A stretch of DNA of 64,000 bases, from assembly GCF_006443685.1 (NCBI RefSeq), contig NZ_VFYP01000001.1, positions 2,046,001 to 2,110,000 on the forward strand, given 5' to 3'. Position numbers and translations under genes: made by a program. The stretch comes from Rhizobium glycinendophyticum. Lineage in GTDB: Bacteria; Pseudomonadota; Alphaproteobacteria; Rhizobiales; Rhizobiaceae. Of this stretch, positions 33,280 to 42,195 are shown piece after piece (within the stretch, counting starts at the first letter, position 1; each line of letters opens with the position of its first letter). The notes under the pieces are model-generated. The model worked only from the letters and a program-made list of their open reading frames with translations. It made no database searches and was not told where the DNA came from.

Positions 33280-33762
33280 TCAACCCCGCCCGGCAAACCC
33301 GGCATAGATCGCGAGCAGCCCCGTCCAGCCGCCCTCGGCCTCCAAGATCGTCCGCGTCCGCTCGGCGGCAGCGCCGAAATTCTCGATCAGCCGGTGTTCG
33401 AAATCGACCTGCGTCTCTTTCTCCGACAGCGCCGTGAACACCACCTCCACCTCGGTCAGAAGCTCAGGATCGAAGACCCAGTCGCCGTTGATCTGCCAGG
33501 AGAGCACCAGCCGCCCCGGCCGGTCGTAAACCAGCACCCGGCCCCAGTCGCATTCTTCGCCCTCGTTGCCGATCTCGTACCAGCGCCCGCCGGCGAAGGG
33601 CTCGATGACGACCGTCTTTGCCCCGCTCTTGGTCAGCGAATGCGTCTTCAGCCACCAGTCGCCCATGCCGGCGGAAAACACGTCGAAGGCCCGTTCGCGG
33701 CCCGCCTTGACGGTAAACCGCTTGACGATCGGCGCGGGCTTGATCTGCGGATGTTCGTTCAT
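33280..33762 (-). CDS. SRPBCC (AHSA1-like) domain protein
   Basis: A 160-residue START-like protein (KRFTVKAGRERAFDVFSAGMGDWW ... GGRWYEIGNEGEECDWGRVL ... QVDFEHRLIENFG). The start overlaps the end of the ArsR-family gene (ATGA), so the two are coupled. This ArsR/SRPBCC pairing is common and the SRPBCC member may bind a hydrophobic small ligand. Its function is not known. Confidence 0.88.
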   Translation of the reverse strand: MNEHPQIKPAPIVKRFTVKAGRERAFDVFSAGMGDWWLKTHSLTKSGAKTVVIEPFAGGRWYEIGNEGEECDWGRVLVYDRPGRLVLSWQINGDWVFDPELLTEVEVVFTALSEKETQVDFEHRLIENFGAAAERTRTILEAEGGWTGLLAIYAGFAGRG

Positions 33763-34070
33763 CTCTCGTCCCCTTCTTCGACGGCCCGTTGAAAGGCCGC
33801 CAGTTGCTGATCCCAGAACTGATCGAGCCAAGCGCGCAGCGGCCCGAGCCCGTTCGGATCGATCGCATAGATCCGCCGACGCCCCTCCGCCCGGTCCGCG
33901 ACCAGCCCCGCCGCCTTCAAGACCTTGAGATGCTGCGACACCGCCGGCTGCGACACGGGGACGACCCGCGCGAGATCGGCGACGGTCTGTGGCCGCGCCG
34001 CGATCTTCTCGAACAGATCGCGCCGGGTATCGTCGGCCAGGGCCTGAAGGATTTTCAAATGATAAGCCAT
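33759..34070 (-). CDS. ArsR-family transcriptional regulator
   Basis: A 103-residue winged-helix protein: LKILQALADDTRRDLFEKIAARPQTVADLA, recognition helix VSQPAVSQHLKVLKAAGLV, wing EGRRRIYAIDP. No metal-site cysteines are seen in the recognition helix, so it is not a classical metal sensor. It probably represses its own operon through the palindrome at 34073-34083, directly upstream of the start codon. Confidence 0.9.
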   Translation of the reverse strand: MAYHLKILQALADDTRRDLFEKIAARPQTVADLARVVPVSQPAVSQHLKVLKAAGLVADRAEGRRRIYAIDPNGLGPLRAWLDQFWDQQLAAFQRAVEEGDER

Positions 34071-34072
34071 GA

Positions 34073-34083
34073 CTTATAATAAG
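34073..34083. promoter_or_regulatory. Operator candidate for the ArsR-family regulator
   Basis: CTTATAATAAG, a perfect 11-bp palindrome two bases upstream of the regulator's ATG. A further ACTTAT half-site follows about eight bases away. Position and symmetry suggest autoregulation. Confidence 0.5.
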
Positions 34084-34187
34084 CATGAACTTATGACACT
34101 GGCAAGCCCCATGAAGCGGGCGGGCATCGCCAGACACCCAACCCTCTGATTGATAATGCGATCTGATTGATGACGAGGATGAAGGCG

Positions 34188-34631
34188 TTAAGCCTGTCCC
34201 GCCTGCATCCAGCTCTCGAGCTTCGCCCGCTGCGCCTGCGAAAACGCATGCGACTTGCGCGTCGTCTGGTCGAAATGCACCACCACGGTCTCGGCCGACG
34301 CACACAATTTGCCGTTCTGGAACACGGCCTGTTCCATGGTCACGGAAGATCGCCCGACCTTGGTCACCCGCGTGCCGATCTCCACCGTTCCCGGCCACAG
34401 CACCTCGGCGATGTAATTGATGTCCAGCTTGGCGAGCACGAAGGAAAAGCCCTCCTCCAGCAGCCTGGCATCGGCCTTGAAGATCAACTCCACCCGACCC
34501 GTTTCGAGGAAGGTCGCATAAACAGCGTTGTTGACATGCCCCTGCCGGTCCGTATCGCCGTAGCGCAGCTTGTCATAGGCCTGGCCGGCAAAATCCTCGA
34601 GCCGCAACCCCTGCCCCTTGTCATCCGTCAT
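34188..34631 (-). CDS. Acyl-CoA thioesterase (4HBT hotdog fold)
   Basis: A 147-residue hotdog-fold protein with the 4-hydroxybenzoyl-CoA thioesterase signature YGDTDRQGHVNNAVYATFLE (about 24-43), where Asp is catalytic. It should hydrolyse an acyl-CoA of unknown chain. It lies 52 bases downstream of the LysR gene on the same strand. Confidence 0.87.
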   Translation of the reverse strand: MTDDKGQGLRLEDFAGQAYDKLRYGDTDRQGHVNNAVYATFLETGRVELIFKADARLLEEGFSFVLAKLDINYIAEVLWPGTVEIGTRVTKVGRSSVTMEQAVFQNGKLCASAETVVVHFDQTTRKSHAFSQAQRAKLESWMQAGQA

Positions 34632-34683
34632 GCCCAGCCAAACCTTATTCGCTATTTCGCCAATTCCCGAACTGCCTTGCAGC

Positions 34684-35580
34684 TCACGCCGCCATGCCGA
34701 TCATCTCGGAAAAGGCGTAACGCACGCTGTCGGCCACGGCCTGGATCGTCTCCGACGTGTCCTTGCCAATCAAAAGCCGGACCTCGAAGGAGCCGAGCTC
34801 CGGCAGGCCGTGTTTGGCCCCGAGCGCCGTCATGTCGTCGGTGAGGTAGCTGCGCGGCAGGGGCGCGACCGCCAGATCCGCGATCACCGCCGCGCGCTGC
34901 GCCATCGTATGGGCCGAAAGATAGGCGATCCGATACGGCCGCTTGTCCTTCTCCAGACGCGACAGAGCATCCGCCCGCCAGCAGCAGCCGTCTTCCCAGA
35001 TCGATACGGGCAGCGGATCGCGCAGATGTGCGGTGCCGCATTTCGCACCGGCCCAGACCAGTTGCTCCTGATGGATCACCTCGCCTTCATGCACCACCGT
35101 TCCCGGCGCACAATTGACCAGCGTCAGATCCAGCCGCTGCTCGGCCAGTCGCCGGCGCAGTCCGCCTGATGTATCGACCGTCAGGTCGACCATGATCAGC
35201 GGATAGAGCTCGGCAAAGCGCCTGAGAATCGTCGGCATGAAGCGCTCGCCGATATCGTCGGGCGCGCCCAGCCGCACGACCCCCTTCATCTCCGGCATGC
35301 GAAACCGCCCGACCGCCTCGTTTGACAGCGCGAGCATCCGCCGCGCATAGGGCAAGAGCACCTCCCCGCTTTCCGTCAGCGTCACGGAGCGCGCATCGCG
35401 CAGGAAAAGCGTCACGTTCAGCTGCTCCTCCAGCTTCTTGATCTGCATCGACACTGCCGACGGCGTGCGGAACACCCGGTCGGCGGCCGTGGTGAAACCG
35501 CCGGTCTCGGCGATCGCAACGAAGGTCCGAAGCACGTCATTGTCAAGAAGCGGAAGCGGCTGGCGAAGCATCAGGGTCAT
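34684..35580 (-). CDS. LysR-family transcriptional regulator
   Basis: A 298-residue LysR regulator. The N-terminal winged helix (VLRTFVAIAETGGFTTAADRVFRTPSAVSMQIKKLEEQL) is followed by a periplasmic-binding-like effector domain. Two methionines (35580 and 35571) could start it. It is divergent from a small DUF1127 gene; the site ATTGA-ATG-TCAAT between them may be its binding site. Confidence 0.9.
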   Translation of the reverse strand: MTLMLRQPLPLLDNDVLRTFVAIAETGGFTTAADRVFRTPSAVSMQIKKLEEQLNVTLFLRDARSVTLTESGEVLLPYARRMLALSNEAVGRFRMPEMKGVVRLGAPDDIGERFMPTILRRFAELYPLIMVDLTVDTSGGLRRRLAEQRLDLTLVNCAPGTVVHEGEVIHQEQLVWAGAKCGTAHLRDPLPVSIWEDGCCWRADALSRLEKDKRPYRIAYLSAHTMAQRAAVIADLAVAPLPRSYLTDDMTALGAKHGLPELGSFEVRLLIGKDTSETIQAVADSVRYAFSEMIGMAA

Positions 35581-35631
35581 GGCGGAGCGCCTTCAGAAAA
35601 ATTGAACCTGAAGACGATACAATCGCGTTTG

Positions 35632-35644
35632 ATTGAATGTCAAT
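35632..35644. promoter_or_regulatory. Short palindrome in the LysR/DUF1127 divergent region
   Basis: ATTGA-ATG-TCAAT, perfect 5-bp arms. LysR proteins favour T-N11-A sites with partial symmetry, which this fits only loosely. Confidence 0.35.
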
Positions 35645-35687
35645 CCGGATGCAAGCTGTTTTCCATCACCCCAACAGGAGACCGGCC

Positions 35688-35900
35688 ATGACGCACCAGA
35701 CGCTTCTCCGCCCTGTCGCGCAGACTTTTCCCCAGACTGCCCCCCAGGCATTGTTGCATCTCTTCGCCGCCCTGGCACTCGACCGGGCGCAGGGTGTGGC
35801 AATCGATCAGATCAACGCCTTGCCCGGCCACCTGCGTCGCGATCTCGGCCTCGCCGACGCCCTTCAATCCATAACGTTTGCGAATGAACCGCATAAATAA
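35688..35900 (+). CDS. DUF1127-type small protein
   Basis: A 70-residue protein from the ATG at 35688 (AGGAG upstream). The C-terminal half (IDQINALPGHLRRDLGLAD) is the YjiS/DUF1127 motif, a small Arg-rich helical region found in many short alphaproteobacterial proteins, some of which bind RNA. It is divergent from a LysR gene and followed by a second DUF1127 gene. Confidence 0.75.
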   Translation: MTHQTLLRPVAQTFPQTAPQALLHLFAALALDRAQGVAIDQINALPGHLRRDLGLADALQSITFANEPHK

Positions 35901-35977
35901 CATTCGTTGGAGTGATGGAACATTGAAGCGCATAACACCACCACCCGAAAGGGAATCCCAAGGAAAGGACGACCGCC

Positions 35978-36205
35978 ATGACCCTGTTGCACTATGACAC
36001 CCCCTTCCGCATCTCGCAGACCGCGCCATCCAGCGCATCCCTCGCCCGCCGCTGGGCGCACTTCGTCGTCCGCACCTTGGGCGACCTTGCCCGGCACGCA
36101 GCCGATGCGCAGCGTCGCCGCAGCGATCAGCGGGCGCTGGATGCTTTGCCGCTCGATCTTCGCAAGGATATCGGCTGGCCTGCAGGCGACATCCACCGCC
36201 TCTGA
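35978..36205 (+). CDS. DUF1127 small protein
   Basis: A 75-residue protein with a good AAGGAAAGGACG upstream. The C-terminal motif RRSDQRALDALPLDLRKDIGW matches DUF1127. Related short proteins in Agrobacterium affect RNA turnover and phosphate or C1 metabolism; its role here is unknown. It is probably co-transcribed with the gene at 35688. Confidence 0.82.
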   Translation: MTLLHYDTPFRISQTAPSSASLARRWAHFVVRTLGDLARHAADAQRRRSDQRALDALPLDLRKDIGWPAGDIHRL

Positions 36206-36525
36206 GTGGCAAAATCGGACAGGCCGCGACACGACCCGAGGGCCGCGTCGCAAAGGGACGAAATCCGCTTCAATGCCCCCGCAACCGCAGCGCTCCCCAA
36301 AAAGCTGATTTTTCAACGCACTTGCCGATCTTGATCGCCGTCAAGTCCGGCTTCATCCGGTCGCAGGCGGAAAGAATCCCGAAAATGTCGCTTTTTAGCG
36401 AAAAGGAATACTTCCGCGCCGCGCGATTTCATGACAATGTCGCAGAACGAACATCCCCGGACCCGTTTCCAGTCGAGCATGCGACAAAACACGGGAACGA
36501 CCAAACGGGAAAACTGGGCACCATC
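36206..36525. other. Leader of the GlxA/GbdR-like regulator gene
   Basis: 320 bases with no supported gene. The frame of the regulator stays open here but shows no family similarity before 36526. No clear palindrome or terminator was noticed. Confidence 0.4.
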
Positions 36526-37551
36526 ATGAGCAAGCAACCGACGCAGACCAAGAAGCGTTCGCTCGTCTTCTTCCTCGTACCGCATTTCACCCTCCTGCCC
36601 TTTGCCGGCGCCATCGAGACGTTGCGCATCGCAAACCGCATGCTGGGTTATGCCGCCTATGAATGGCGCCTCGCCTCGGTCGATGGCCAGAAGGTCTATT
36701 CCTCTTCCGGCATCGGCATCGAGGTGAATTCCTCGCTCGCCGACGAGCGCCGCTTCCTCGGCGGCGAAAACCGCCCGAACATGGCGATCGTCTGTTCCGG
36801 CATCTATGTCGAGGAATTCAACAACAAGTCGGTCAATGCCTGGCTGCGCGAGGCCTATAACCGCAATGTCGCCGTCGGCTCCCTCTGTACGGGCGCCCAT
36901 GTGCTCGCCCAGGCCGGCCTGTTGAACGGCAAGCGCTGCGCCATCCATTGGGAAAACCTGCCGGGCTTCTCCGAAACCTTCCCGCAGGCGGAAGTCTATG
37001 CCGACCTCTACGAAGTCGACGGCAATCTCTACACCTGCGCGGGCGGCACGGCCTCGCTCGACATGATGCTGAACCTGATCGGCCAGGATTTTGGCGAAGG
37101 CCTGGTCAACCGCGTCTGCGAACAGCACCTGACAGACCGCGTCCGCTCCGCCAACGACCGCCAGCGGCTTCCGCTGCGCGCCCGTCTCGGCGTGCAGAAT
37201 TCCAAGGTGCTGCAGATCATCGAGCTGATGGAAGCCAATCTCTCAGAGCCGCTGTCGCTCCTGGAAATCGCCGACGACGCCGGCCTCTCGCGCCGCCAGA
37301 TCGAGCGCCTGTTCAGACAGGAAATGGGCCGCTCCCCCGCCCGCTACTATCTCGAAATCCGCCTCGACCGTGCCCGCCATCTGCTGGTCCAGTCCTCCAT
37401 GCCCGTCGTCGAAGTCGCCGTCGCCTGCGGCTTCGTCTCCGCCTCCCACTTCTCCAAGTGTTACCGCGAACTCTACAACCGCTCCCCCCAGCAGGAGCGC
37501 GCCGAACGCAAGCTCACCATGTCGAGCAATCGGACGGGGGTTGTGGTGTAA
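36526..37551 (+). CDS. GlxA/GbdR-type AraC transcriptional regulator with DJ-1/PfpI domain
   Basis: A 341-residue regulator from the ATG at 36526. The N-terminal amidotransferase-like domain (about 10-190) contains VGSLCTGAHVLAQAGLL with the cysteine of the DJ-1/PfpI nucleophile position. The C-terminal AraC domain carries two helix-turn-helices (LLEIADDAGLSRRQIERLFRQEMG and VVEVAVACGFVSASHFSKCYRELY). This architecture includes GbdR and CdhR, the activators of glycine betaine and carnitine catabolism in Pseudomonas. A role in controlling the betaine locus at 10-28 kb is possible, but not shown. Confidence 0.88.
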   Translation: MSKQPTQTKKRSLVFFLVPHFTLLPFAGAIETLRIANRMLGYAAYEWRLASVDGQKVYSSSGIGIEVNSSLADERRFLGGENRPNMAIVCSGIYVEEFNNKSVNAWLREAYNRNVAVGSLCTGAHVLAQAGLLNGKRCAIHWENLPGFSETFPQAEVYADLYEVDGNLYTCAGGTASLDMMLNLIGQDFGEGLVNRVCEQHLTDRVRSANDRQRLPLRARLGVQNSKVLQIIELMEANLSEPLSLLEIADDAGLSRRQIERLFRQEMGRSPARYYLEIRLDRARHLLVQSSMPVVEVAVACGFVSASHFSKCYRELYNRSPQQERAERKLTMSSNRTGVVV

Positions 37552-37584
37552 GCCGCAACACACCAAGGGCGCGCCGAGGTTAAG

Positions 37585-37617
37585 CCCTCCCCCTTGTGGG
37601 GAGGGTTTGGGAGGGGC
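37585..37617. repeat. Rhizobial palindromic repeat, type A
   Basis: Begins CCCTCCCCCTTGTGGGGAGG and continues GTTTGGGAGGGG. Nearly identical copies occur at 55515-55546 and, inside the uvrB coding sequence, at 51354-51387. Two copies share the preceding TTAAG or TAAG. Confidence 0.75.
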
Positions 37618-37677
37618 CTTTGCCCGCAGCACCCACACCTAATCAGATTCTACGGGACGCGAAGCAGCCCACGTCAC

Positions 37678-37790
37678 CCCTCATCCTGAGGTGCCCTGCG
37701 ATAGCAGGGCCTCGAAGGACCGGGGCCCCGACATACCCCACCCGCCCTCGTCCTTCGAGGGTCGCTTTCGCTCCCACCTCAGGATGAGGG
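37678..37790. repeat. Large nested palindromic element, type B
   Basis: Outer arms CCCTCATCCTGAGGTG (37678-37693) and its perfect complement (37775-37790), inner arms CCTCGAAGGAC (37710-37720) and GTCCTTCGAGG (37750-37760). This is the form of Rhizobium-specific palindromic elements. Confidence 0.75.
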
Positions 37791-38084
37791 CTGACCGTTA
37801 GCGGCACCCGATCTCCCCCCTTGAGGGGGAGATGGCCAGCAGGCCAGAGGGGGGCACCCCACGGCAGGACGGCGCCCCCCCAACCTCCCCCTTGGACGGC
37901 GAGGTCGCGCGGAACGCGCGGGTGGGGTGACCTCGCGCCACCCACCACCGTTCACCCCACCCCGGAACTACGCTCCGACCCTCCCCCTCAAGGGGAGGGT
38001 GTCAGCCACCAGACTCCCCGCAACAGACTGCAATTCCCGCCGCAGCCATGCTACACTAAGCCGCTTACCGCATGGAGACCGGCC

Positions 38085-38366
38085 ATGGCCCCCACTGAAA
38101 AACGCGCCTTCGACCTGCCACCCGAGCAGTCGGACTACATCGATCGCCTCGTCGAGTCCGGCACCTATGCCTCGGCGAGCGACGTGGTCCGCGCCGGCCT
38201 GACCGCCCTCCAGAACCAGCAGGAATCGCTCGAACACTGGCTCCGCGAAGATGTCGCCCCCGTCTACGACGCCATGAAGGAAAACCCCGACCGAGCCGTC
38301 CCGGCAGAAACGGTTTTCGCGCGGCTGAGGGCACGTCACGAAACCCGCGTGAAACCCTCAAAATGA
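38085..38366 (+). CDS. ParD-like antitoxin (CC2985/type II)
   Basis: A 93-residue protein. The N-terminal ribbon-helix-helix (KRAFDLPPEQSDYIDRLVESGTYASASDVVRAGLTAL) is followed by a helical toxin-binding tail. ATGGAGACC precedes the start. Its stop overlaps (ATGA) a very short frame that looks like the beginning of ParE, so the antitoxin seems to have lost its toxin. Confidence 0.82.
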   Translation: MAPTEKRAFDLPPEQSDYIDRLVESGTYASASDVVRAGLTALQNQQESLEHWLREDVAPVYDAMKENPDRAVPAETVFARLRARHETRVKPSK

Positions 38367-38416
38367 AGCCCCGCGATGTCGTCTTCGCGCCGGAAGCGGA
38401 AGCCTCATCATCGTAA
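38363..38416 (+). pseudogene. ParE-like toxin gene, truncated after about 14 codons
   Basis: The frame starts MKPRDVVFAPEAEA, a normal opening for ParE/RelE toxins (VVFAPEAEADL...), then reads SSS and stops. Composition becomes AT-rich immediately afterwards. The rest of the toxin was probably removed when the segment carrying the 38459-39451 gene arrived. Confidence 0.6.
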
Positions 38417-38458
38417 ATCTTCAGATGAATCTTGCACTGTTTCTCTACTTTAAGGGAC

Positions 38459-39451
38459 TTAGGGAACAGGCCGACACGCAGACTTTAACGGAAGACTATA
38501 CATGGTACAGGAGGGAGCGATTCCGACTTGTTCGATAGCTGTTTCGCCAGGAATTTCGGCAAGTGTTCCATTTTCGAGCCTTATTAGCAGCCTTGAATCA
38601 GAGATCAAAGGGAATGCCGATGAAATCCAACTTGGAGATACAGGTTCGCCGTCCACAACCTCTGTGATTGACCAAGTTGTGCGATAGCCTCTGCCGTCGT
38701 CTCCACCGCCTTGGCCAATACAAAAAAATGTGCCACGAAATTGGTGATACTGGCACCCGACATACGAAAGTGAGCTGCTTAATTTCGACAATTTTCCCTT
38801 CGCATCAACTCCATAGAGGTTAGGCGAACGTCTCTCAAAGGGCACGGAAAAGTCTACAGCAACTATCGTCAAGCCGTCATGGCTGTCGTTCGACATACTG
38901 GATACGAGCAAGTCTGCTGAACAGCAGATCCGATTGGCACGCTCTCCTGAGATCTGCTGCAACTCGAATTTTCGCGGAAATTCCCCCACATCGCTGCGAA
39001 ACAGATCCCTCGGGTCGTAACTGATGGCGTAGTACCCCTCCTCGGACGCCGAGATTTTGAAAATGGAATTCGCGAAAGTGCGCTCCGTTCGGCAATTTCC
39101 GCTGTAGTCACAAACATCAACTCTGTACTGACCTTCGCCCGATTGATTTTCACGCTTTTTGTTGTTCAGCAAAATGAAGATGCTGCTGTGGTTTGCGACC
39201 ACTTGAGCAACCACAAATCCATCTGGGGAATAGGTAAACGCTCGTCCGCCTCGAAAAGGAGTAAAAGTCAGCATGTTGGTCGGGGGCTCGGCTTTGAACT
39301 CGTAGTCCACAATCATGCCGTCGATAATCCATGCTGATCTCAGCGATCGGATAATAGGAGAAAGGGGCTCAGGCGGCGGTGCGTCGAGCTGCATTAGAAC
39401 GTAGAAGCTGAGGGAAACAGCAGCAACGAAGAACAAAAGATGCTTCTTCAA
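38459..39451 (-). CDS. Membrane-anchored or exported hypothetical protein (330 aa)
   Basis: Not recognised. Translation probably starts with TTG at 39451, after AAGGGGA. An N-terminal hydrophobic helix (about 3-20, HLLFFVAAVSLSFYVLM) anchors or exports it. The rest is rich in beta strands with scattered Cys pairs (CDYSGNC, CCSADL), Trp and Ser, compatible with a beta-propeller-like periplasmic domain. The gene is visibly AT-richer than its neighbours and directly abuts the truncated ParE, suggesting acquisition. Confidence 0.6.
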   Translation of the reverse strand: MKKHLLFFVAAVSLSFYVLMQLDAPPPEPLSPIIRSLRSAWIIDGMIVDYEFKAEPPTNMLTFTPFRGGRAFTYSPDGFVVAQVVANHSSIFILLNNKKRENQSGEGQYRVDVCDYSGNCRTERTFANSIFKISASEEGYYAISYDPRDLFRSDVGEFPRKFELQQISGERANRICCSADLLVSSMSNDSHDGLTIVAVDFSVPFERRSPNLYGVDAKGKLSKLSSSLSYVGCQYHQFRGTFFCIGQGGGDDGRGYRTTWSITEVVDGEPVSPSWISSAFPLISDSRLLIRLENGTLAEIPGETAIEQVGIAPSCTMYSLPLKSACRPVP

Positions 39452-39625
39452 GACGTATCCCCTTCAGCAAAAGGATCACCAGCGTGCTGAATATGACTCA
39501 CAAGCACGGTCGACTTCCACGATAGGACTAGCCCGACCAGCTACCGAAAATTTTACTTGTCAGATGAGCGCATTGTCAATCAAGCGCAACCTGGACGTTT
39601 TGGAGCTTGGATGGCGATCTCCCCC

Positions 39626-40447
39626 TCACCCCACCAAACTCCAGAAAAACCGCGCTGACACAAACAACAAAAACACCGCAAAGCCCACCTCCAGCTGCCG
39701 CTTCTTGAGCTTGTGCGCCAGCTGCGCGCCATAGGGCGTGACCAGCATGGCAATCGGAAAAATCACCGCAAAGGCGATCCAGTTGACGAAGCCGGTGGAA
39801 AAGGGCGGCAGGCCGGACTCGCCCCAGCCGGCATAGACGAAGCCGAGAAAGGCCGGGATCGAGATTAAGACGCCGACGCCCGAAGACGTCGCCACCGCCT
39901 GGTGGATCGGCCGTCCGTAGAGCGTCATGAAGGTGTTGTTGAACACGCCGCCGCCGACCCCCATCAGCCCGGAAAACAGCCCGATCGCGGTGCCGACGAG
40001 GAAACGCGAGGGCTGGCCGGGCAGCTCCGTGCCGAGATGAAACCGGTTGGAGAGAAAGAGCATGCGCGCCGCCAGCACCAGTCCCATGACCGCGAAGAAC
40101 AGCCGCAAGCCCGCACTCGACACATAGGCCGCGACCACGGTCGCGAGAAGCGCCCCGAGCGGCACGGCAACCACCCAGCCCTTCAGCAGCGCCGTATCGA
40201 CCGCCCCGCGCTTCTGGTGCGCCCGAAACGATCGGATCGAGGTCGGCACGATCAGGGCCGTCGAGGTGCCGACAGCGAGATGCATGATCACATGCTCGGG
40301 GATTCCGGCATAACCGAACACCTGGTAGAACACCGGCACCAGCACCGCGCCCCCGCCAATGCCGAACACGCCCGCCAGCAGCCCGGCCACGCCGCCGGCA
40401 ATCGCCAGCATGGCGGCAAAGAGGAGAATATCGGCAATCGGTGGCAT
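39626..40447 (-). CDS. TauE/SafE family sulfite/anion exporter
   Basis: A 273-residue inner-membrane protein with about eight hydrophobic helices and the repeated TauE/SafE motifs GGVAGLLAGVFGIGGGAVLVP and GLFSGLMGVGGGVFNNTFM. The family exports sulfite or sulfonate-related anions. Upstream and downstream genes give no substrate hint. Confidence 0.9.
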   Translation of the reverse strand: MPPIADILLFAAMLAIAGGVAGLLAGVFGIGGGAVLVPVFYQVFGYAGIPEHVIMHLAVGTSTALIVPTSIRSFRAHQKRGAVDTALLKGWVVAVPLGALLATVVAAYVSSAGLRLFFAVMGLVLAARMLFLSNRFHLGTELPGQPSRFLVGTAIGLFSGLMGVGGGVFNNTFMTLYGRPIHQAVATSSGVGVLISIPAFLGFVYAGWGESGLPPFSTGFVNWIAFAVIFPIAMLVTPYGAQLAHKLKKRQLEVGFAVFLLFVSARFFWSLVG

Positions 40448-40729
40448 GGCACTCTCCGGCAGGAATCAAGACCATCCATCCGGACGGTCATCGGGACTGA
40501 GAGCCGCAAGGCGCGTCGCAGAAGCGGACGATGGACGCAGGGCTCGCGACACTCACGCCTCTAGTTGGCCCCGCCCCCGATCGCAAGCCCACCCACGCCC
40601 CACCCGGTACGCCTCCCGCCCGGGCGGTGACCACGTCGCCTCCACTTCCACCGCACCCATACGACCGGTCAGAGGTTTTCCACGCATCTTCCAGATCCCC
40701 AATCGCCGCCGCCTGCACCCGGCATGCCC
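40448..40729. other. Intergenic region without recognised features
   Basis: About 280 bases between the TauE gene and the next minus-strand gene. Short frames exist, but none has a ribosome-binding site or family similarity. Confidence 0.4.
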
Positions 40730-41146
40730 TTATTCGATGATGAGGAAGACTTCTCCGATCCGCGTTGCAGGCTTGAGCACGAGCAGCGTCTCGGGCCCTA
40801 TCTCTTCTCCGCGAAAAATGTCGAACATCCGCTGGTCTTGAAACGACGTTCGCGAACGCCCGGATCGGAAGGAACAGCCATCACCACAGTCAATTTTTAG
40901 ATCACCGCTCTCGCGCGTGTCCTGCCAATGCAGCCGAACGGAGATTTCGACGCTTGAGCCCACGTCGAAAATAGGTTTGCACCACTGGTCGATCCGGCAT
41001 CGGGCCACACCGACAATGGGATCCTCCATGGCATCTAACAGGACGACGGTCTGAACCCGCCGCTCAAGGCGGCCGATTTCCGCAGCGAGTGACCACGTCA
41101 GCCCGAAAGCGATACCGGCCACTACTACGAATAAAAGACGCAACAT
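40730..41146 (-). CDS. Hypothetical single-span membrane or exported protein
   Basis: About 138 residues if the ATG at 41146 is used (MLRLLFVVVAGIAFGLTW...); a TTG at 41197 is possible. A hydrophobic N-terminal helix precedes a coiled segment (AAEIGRLERRVQTVV) and a Cys-containing soluble domain (CRIDQWCKPIF, DCGDGCSF). No family recognised; probably periplasmic. Confidence 0.6.
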   Translation of the reverse strand: MLRLLFVVVAGIAFGLTWSLAAEIGRLERRVQTVVLLDAMEDPIVGVARCRIDQWCKPIFDVGSSVEISVRLHWQDTRESGDLKIDCGDGCSFRSGRSRTSFQDQRMFDIFRGEEIGPETLLVLKPATRIGEVFLIIE

Positions 41147-41228
41147 CAATAGTTTGCCCGCCGTCCGCGTACATTTCCAGATCCGGTCATGAAGCAAATT
41201 TGCTCAGTAGAAAATGGCAAACACCGGA

Positions 41229-42041
41229 TCACCGGCAGTTCCGCTTGTCGAGATAGAGCGAACAGTCCTTGCCCGCCGGCGCGCGCGCAACCGATGGCGC
41301 CGCTGCCGCGCGCCGTGGCGTCACCGGTGCCGGATCACTCATCCCGGAATTGCCGCTATCGACCGAAAGCGGCAGGATCCCGCCCTCTTCGGGCGCCTCC
41401 GCCACGGCATCGGCCACCTGCACCGCCGCTGCCCTCGCGCCGGCCGGTGGCGCCCCGCTCGGCCCCGTCACGATCTCCGTCGGCTCGTCAAAACCGATAC
41501 CGTCGACCACGGGCTGGCTCGTCTGCCCCTCGGCCATCGCCATCGCTCCGCCTTGCGTCACGATCTGTGGCTGCACGCCCTCCGTCTCGCGATACCCATC
41601 CGCCACGGCATCGCCGGACGACATCTCCGCCGAGGCAGAGTCGCTCGGCGCCTGGGCAACACCCAGCTCCCCGTCTATATTGACGCCGCCTTCAGGGATC
41701 GCCATCGCCGTCTGGCGCGGAGGCTCCGCAGCGATCTCCGGCTGTGCAGGCGCAGCCGCTGCCAGATTGGGCGTATTGAGATAATCGATCCCGGCACTTC
41801 CGCCATTCGCCGCCGTGGCGGGTGGCGCATAGGCGACGGCCTCGGGCGAAACCGCGCCCACCCGGCCGATCAGAACCCGTCCATCGCGCTTGTCAACGCG
41901 GCCAACCAAAACGTCGCCCTTTTGCGGCCCGCCGACATCGGCAAGCGGGATGCGGTCGCTGCCGGAACAGCCGGCAGTGGACAGGGCCAGAACCGCGACT
42001 GCCGTCAAGCGGCAGCAAAGGGACGAAAACACAGAACTCAT
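41229..42041 (-). CDS. Low-complexity lipoprotein
   Basis: A 270-residue lipoprotein from the ATG at 42041 (GAGGGTGAA upstream). Lipobox LSTAGC at about residue 25. A small conserved part (IPLADVGGPQKGDVLVGRVDKRDGRVLIG) is followed by a long Ala/Pro/Gly-rich disordered region and a C-terminal Cys motif KDCSLYLDKRNCR. No family name is offered. Confidence 0.65.
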   Translation of the reverse strand: MSSVFSSLCCRLTAVAVLALSTAGCSGSDRIPLADVGGPQKGDVLVGRVDKRDGRVLIGRVGAVSPEAVAYAPPATAANGGSAGIDYLNTPNLAAAAPAQPEIAAEPPRQTAMAIPEGGVNIDGELGVAQAPSDSASAEMSSGDAVADGYRETEGVQPQIVTQGGAMAMAEGQTSQPVVDGIGFDEPTEIVTGPSGAPPAGARAAAVQVADAVAEAPEEGGILPLSVDSGNSGMSDPAPVTPRRAAAAPSVARAPAGKDCSLYLDKRNCR

Positions 42042-42195
42042 TTCACCCTCGATGGCCCGCAATGGGACAACTACAGGCAGCATAATATAGACCGGCTTAA
42101 CGCGCCATGAACGGAAGATGGCGGCCTATGGCGCAGCAAAAAGGGCCGGCAGATCGCTCCGCCGGCCCCCGTCCAGGCGCAAATTCATGCCCGCC

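Larger units (their letters stand above)
37552..38084. other. Repeat-rich intergenic region
   Basis: About 530 bases with no gene but at least four GC-rich palindromic repeats: 37585-37617, 37678-37790, about 37816-37856 and about 37979-38000. They belong to families also found at 51 kb, 53.6 kb and 55.5 kb in this window. Confidence 0.7.

Noticed and set aside
39576..40475. A 299-residue frame overlapping the TauE/SafE gene in another frame
   Set aside because: It is a shadow of the true transporter gene; its translation is Arg/Gly-rich with no helices or motifs.
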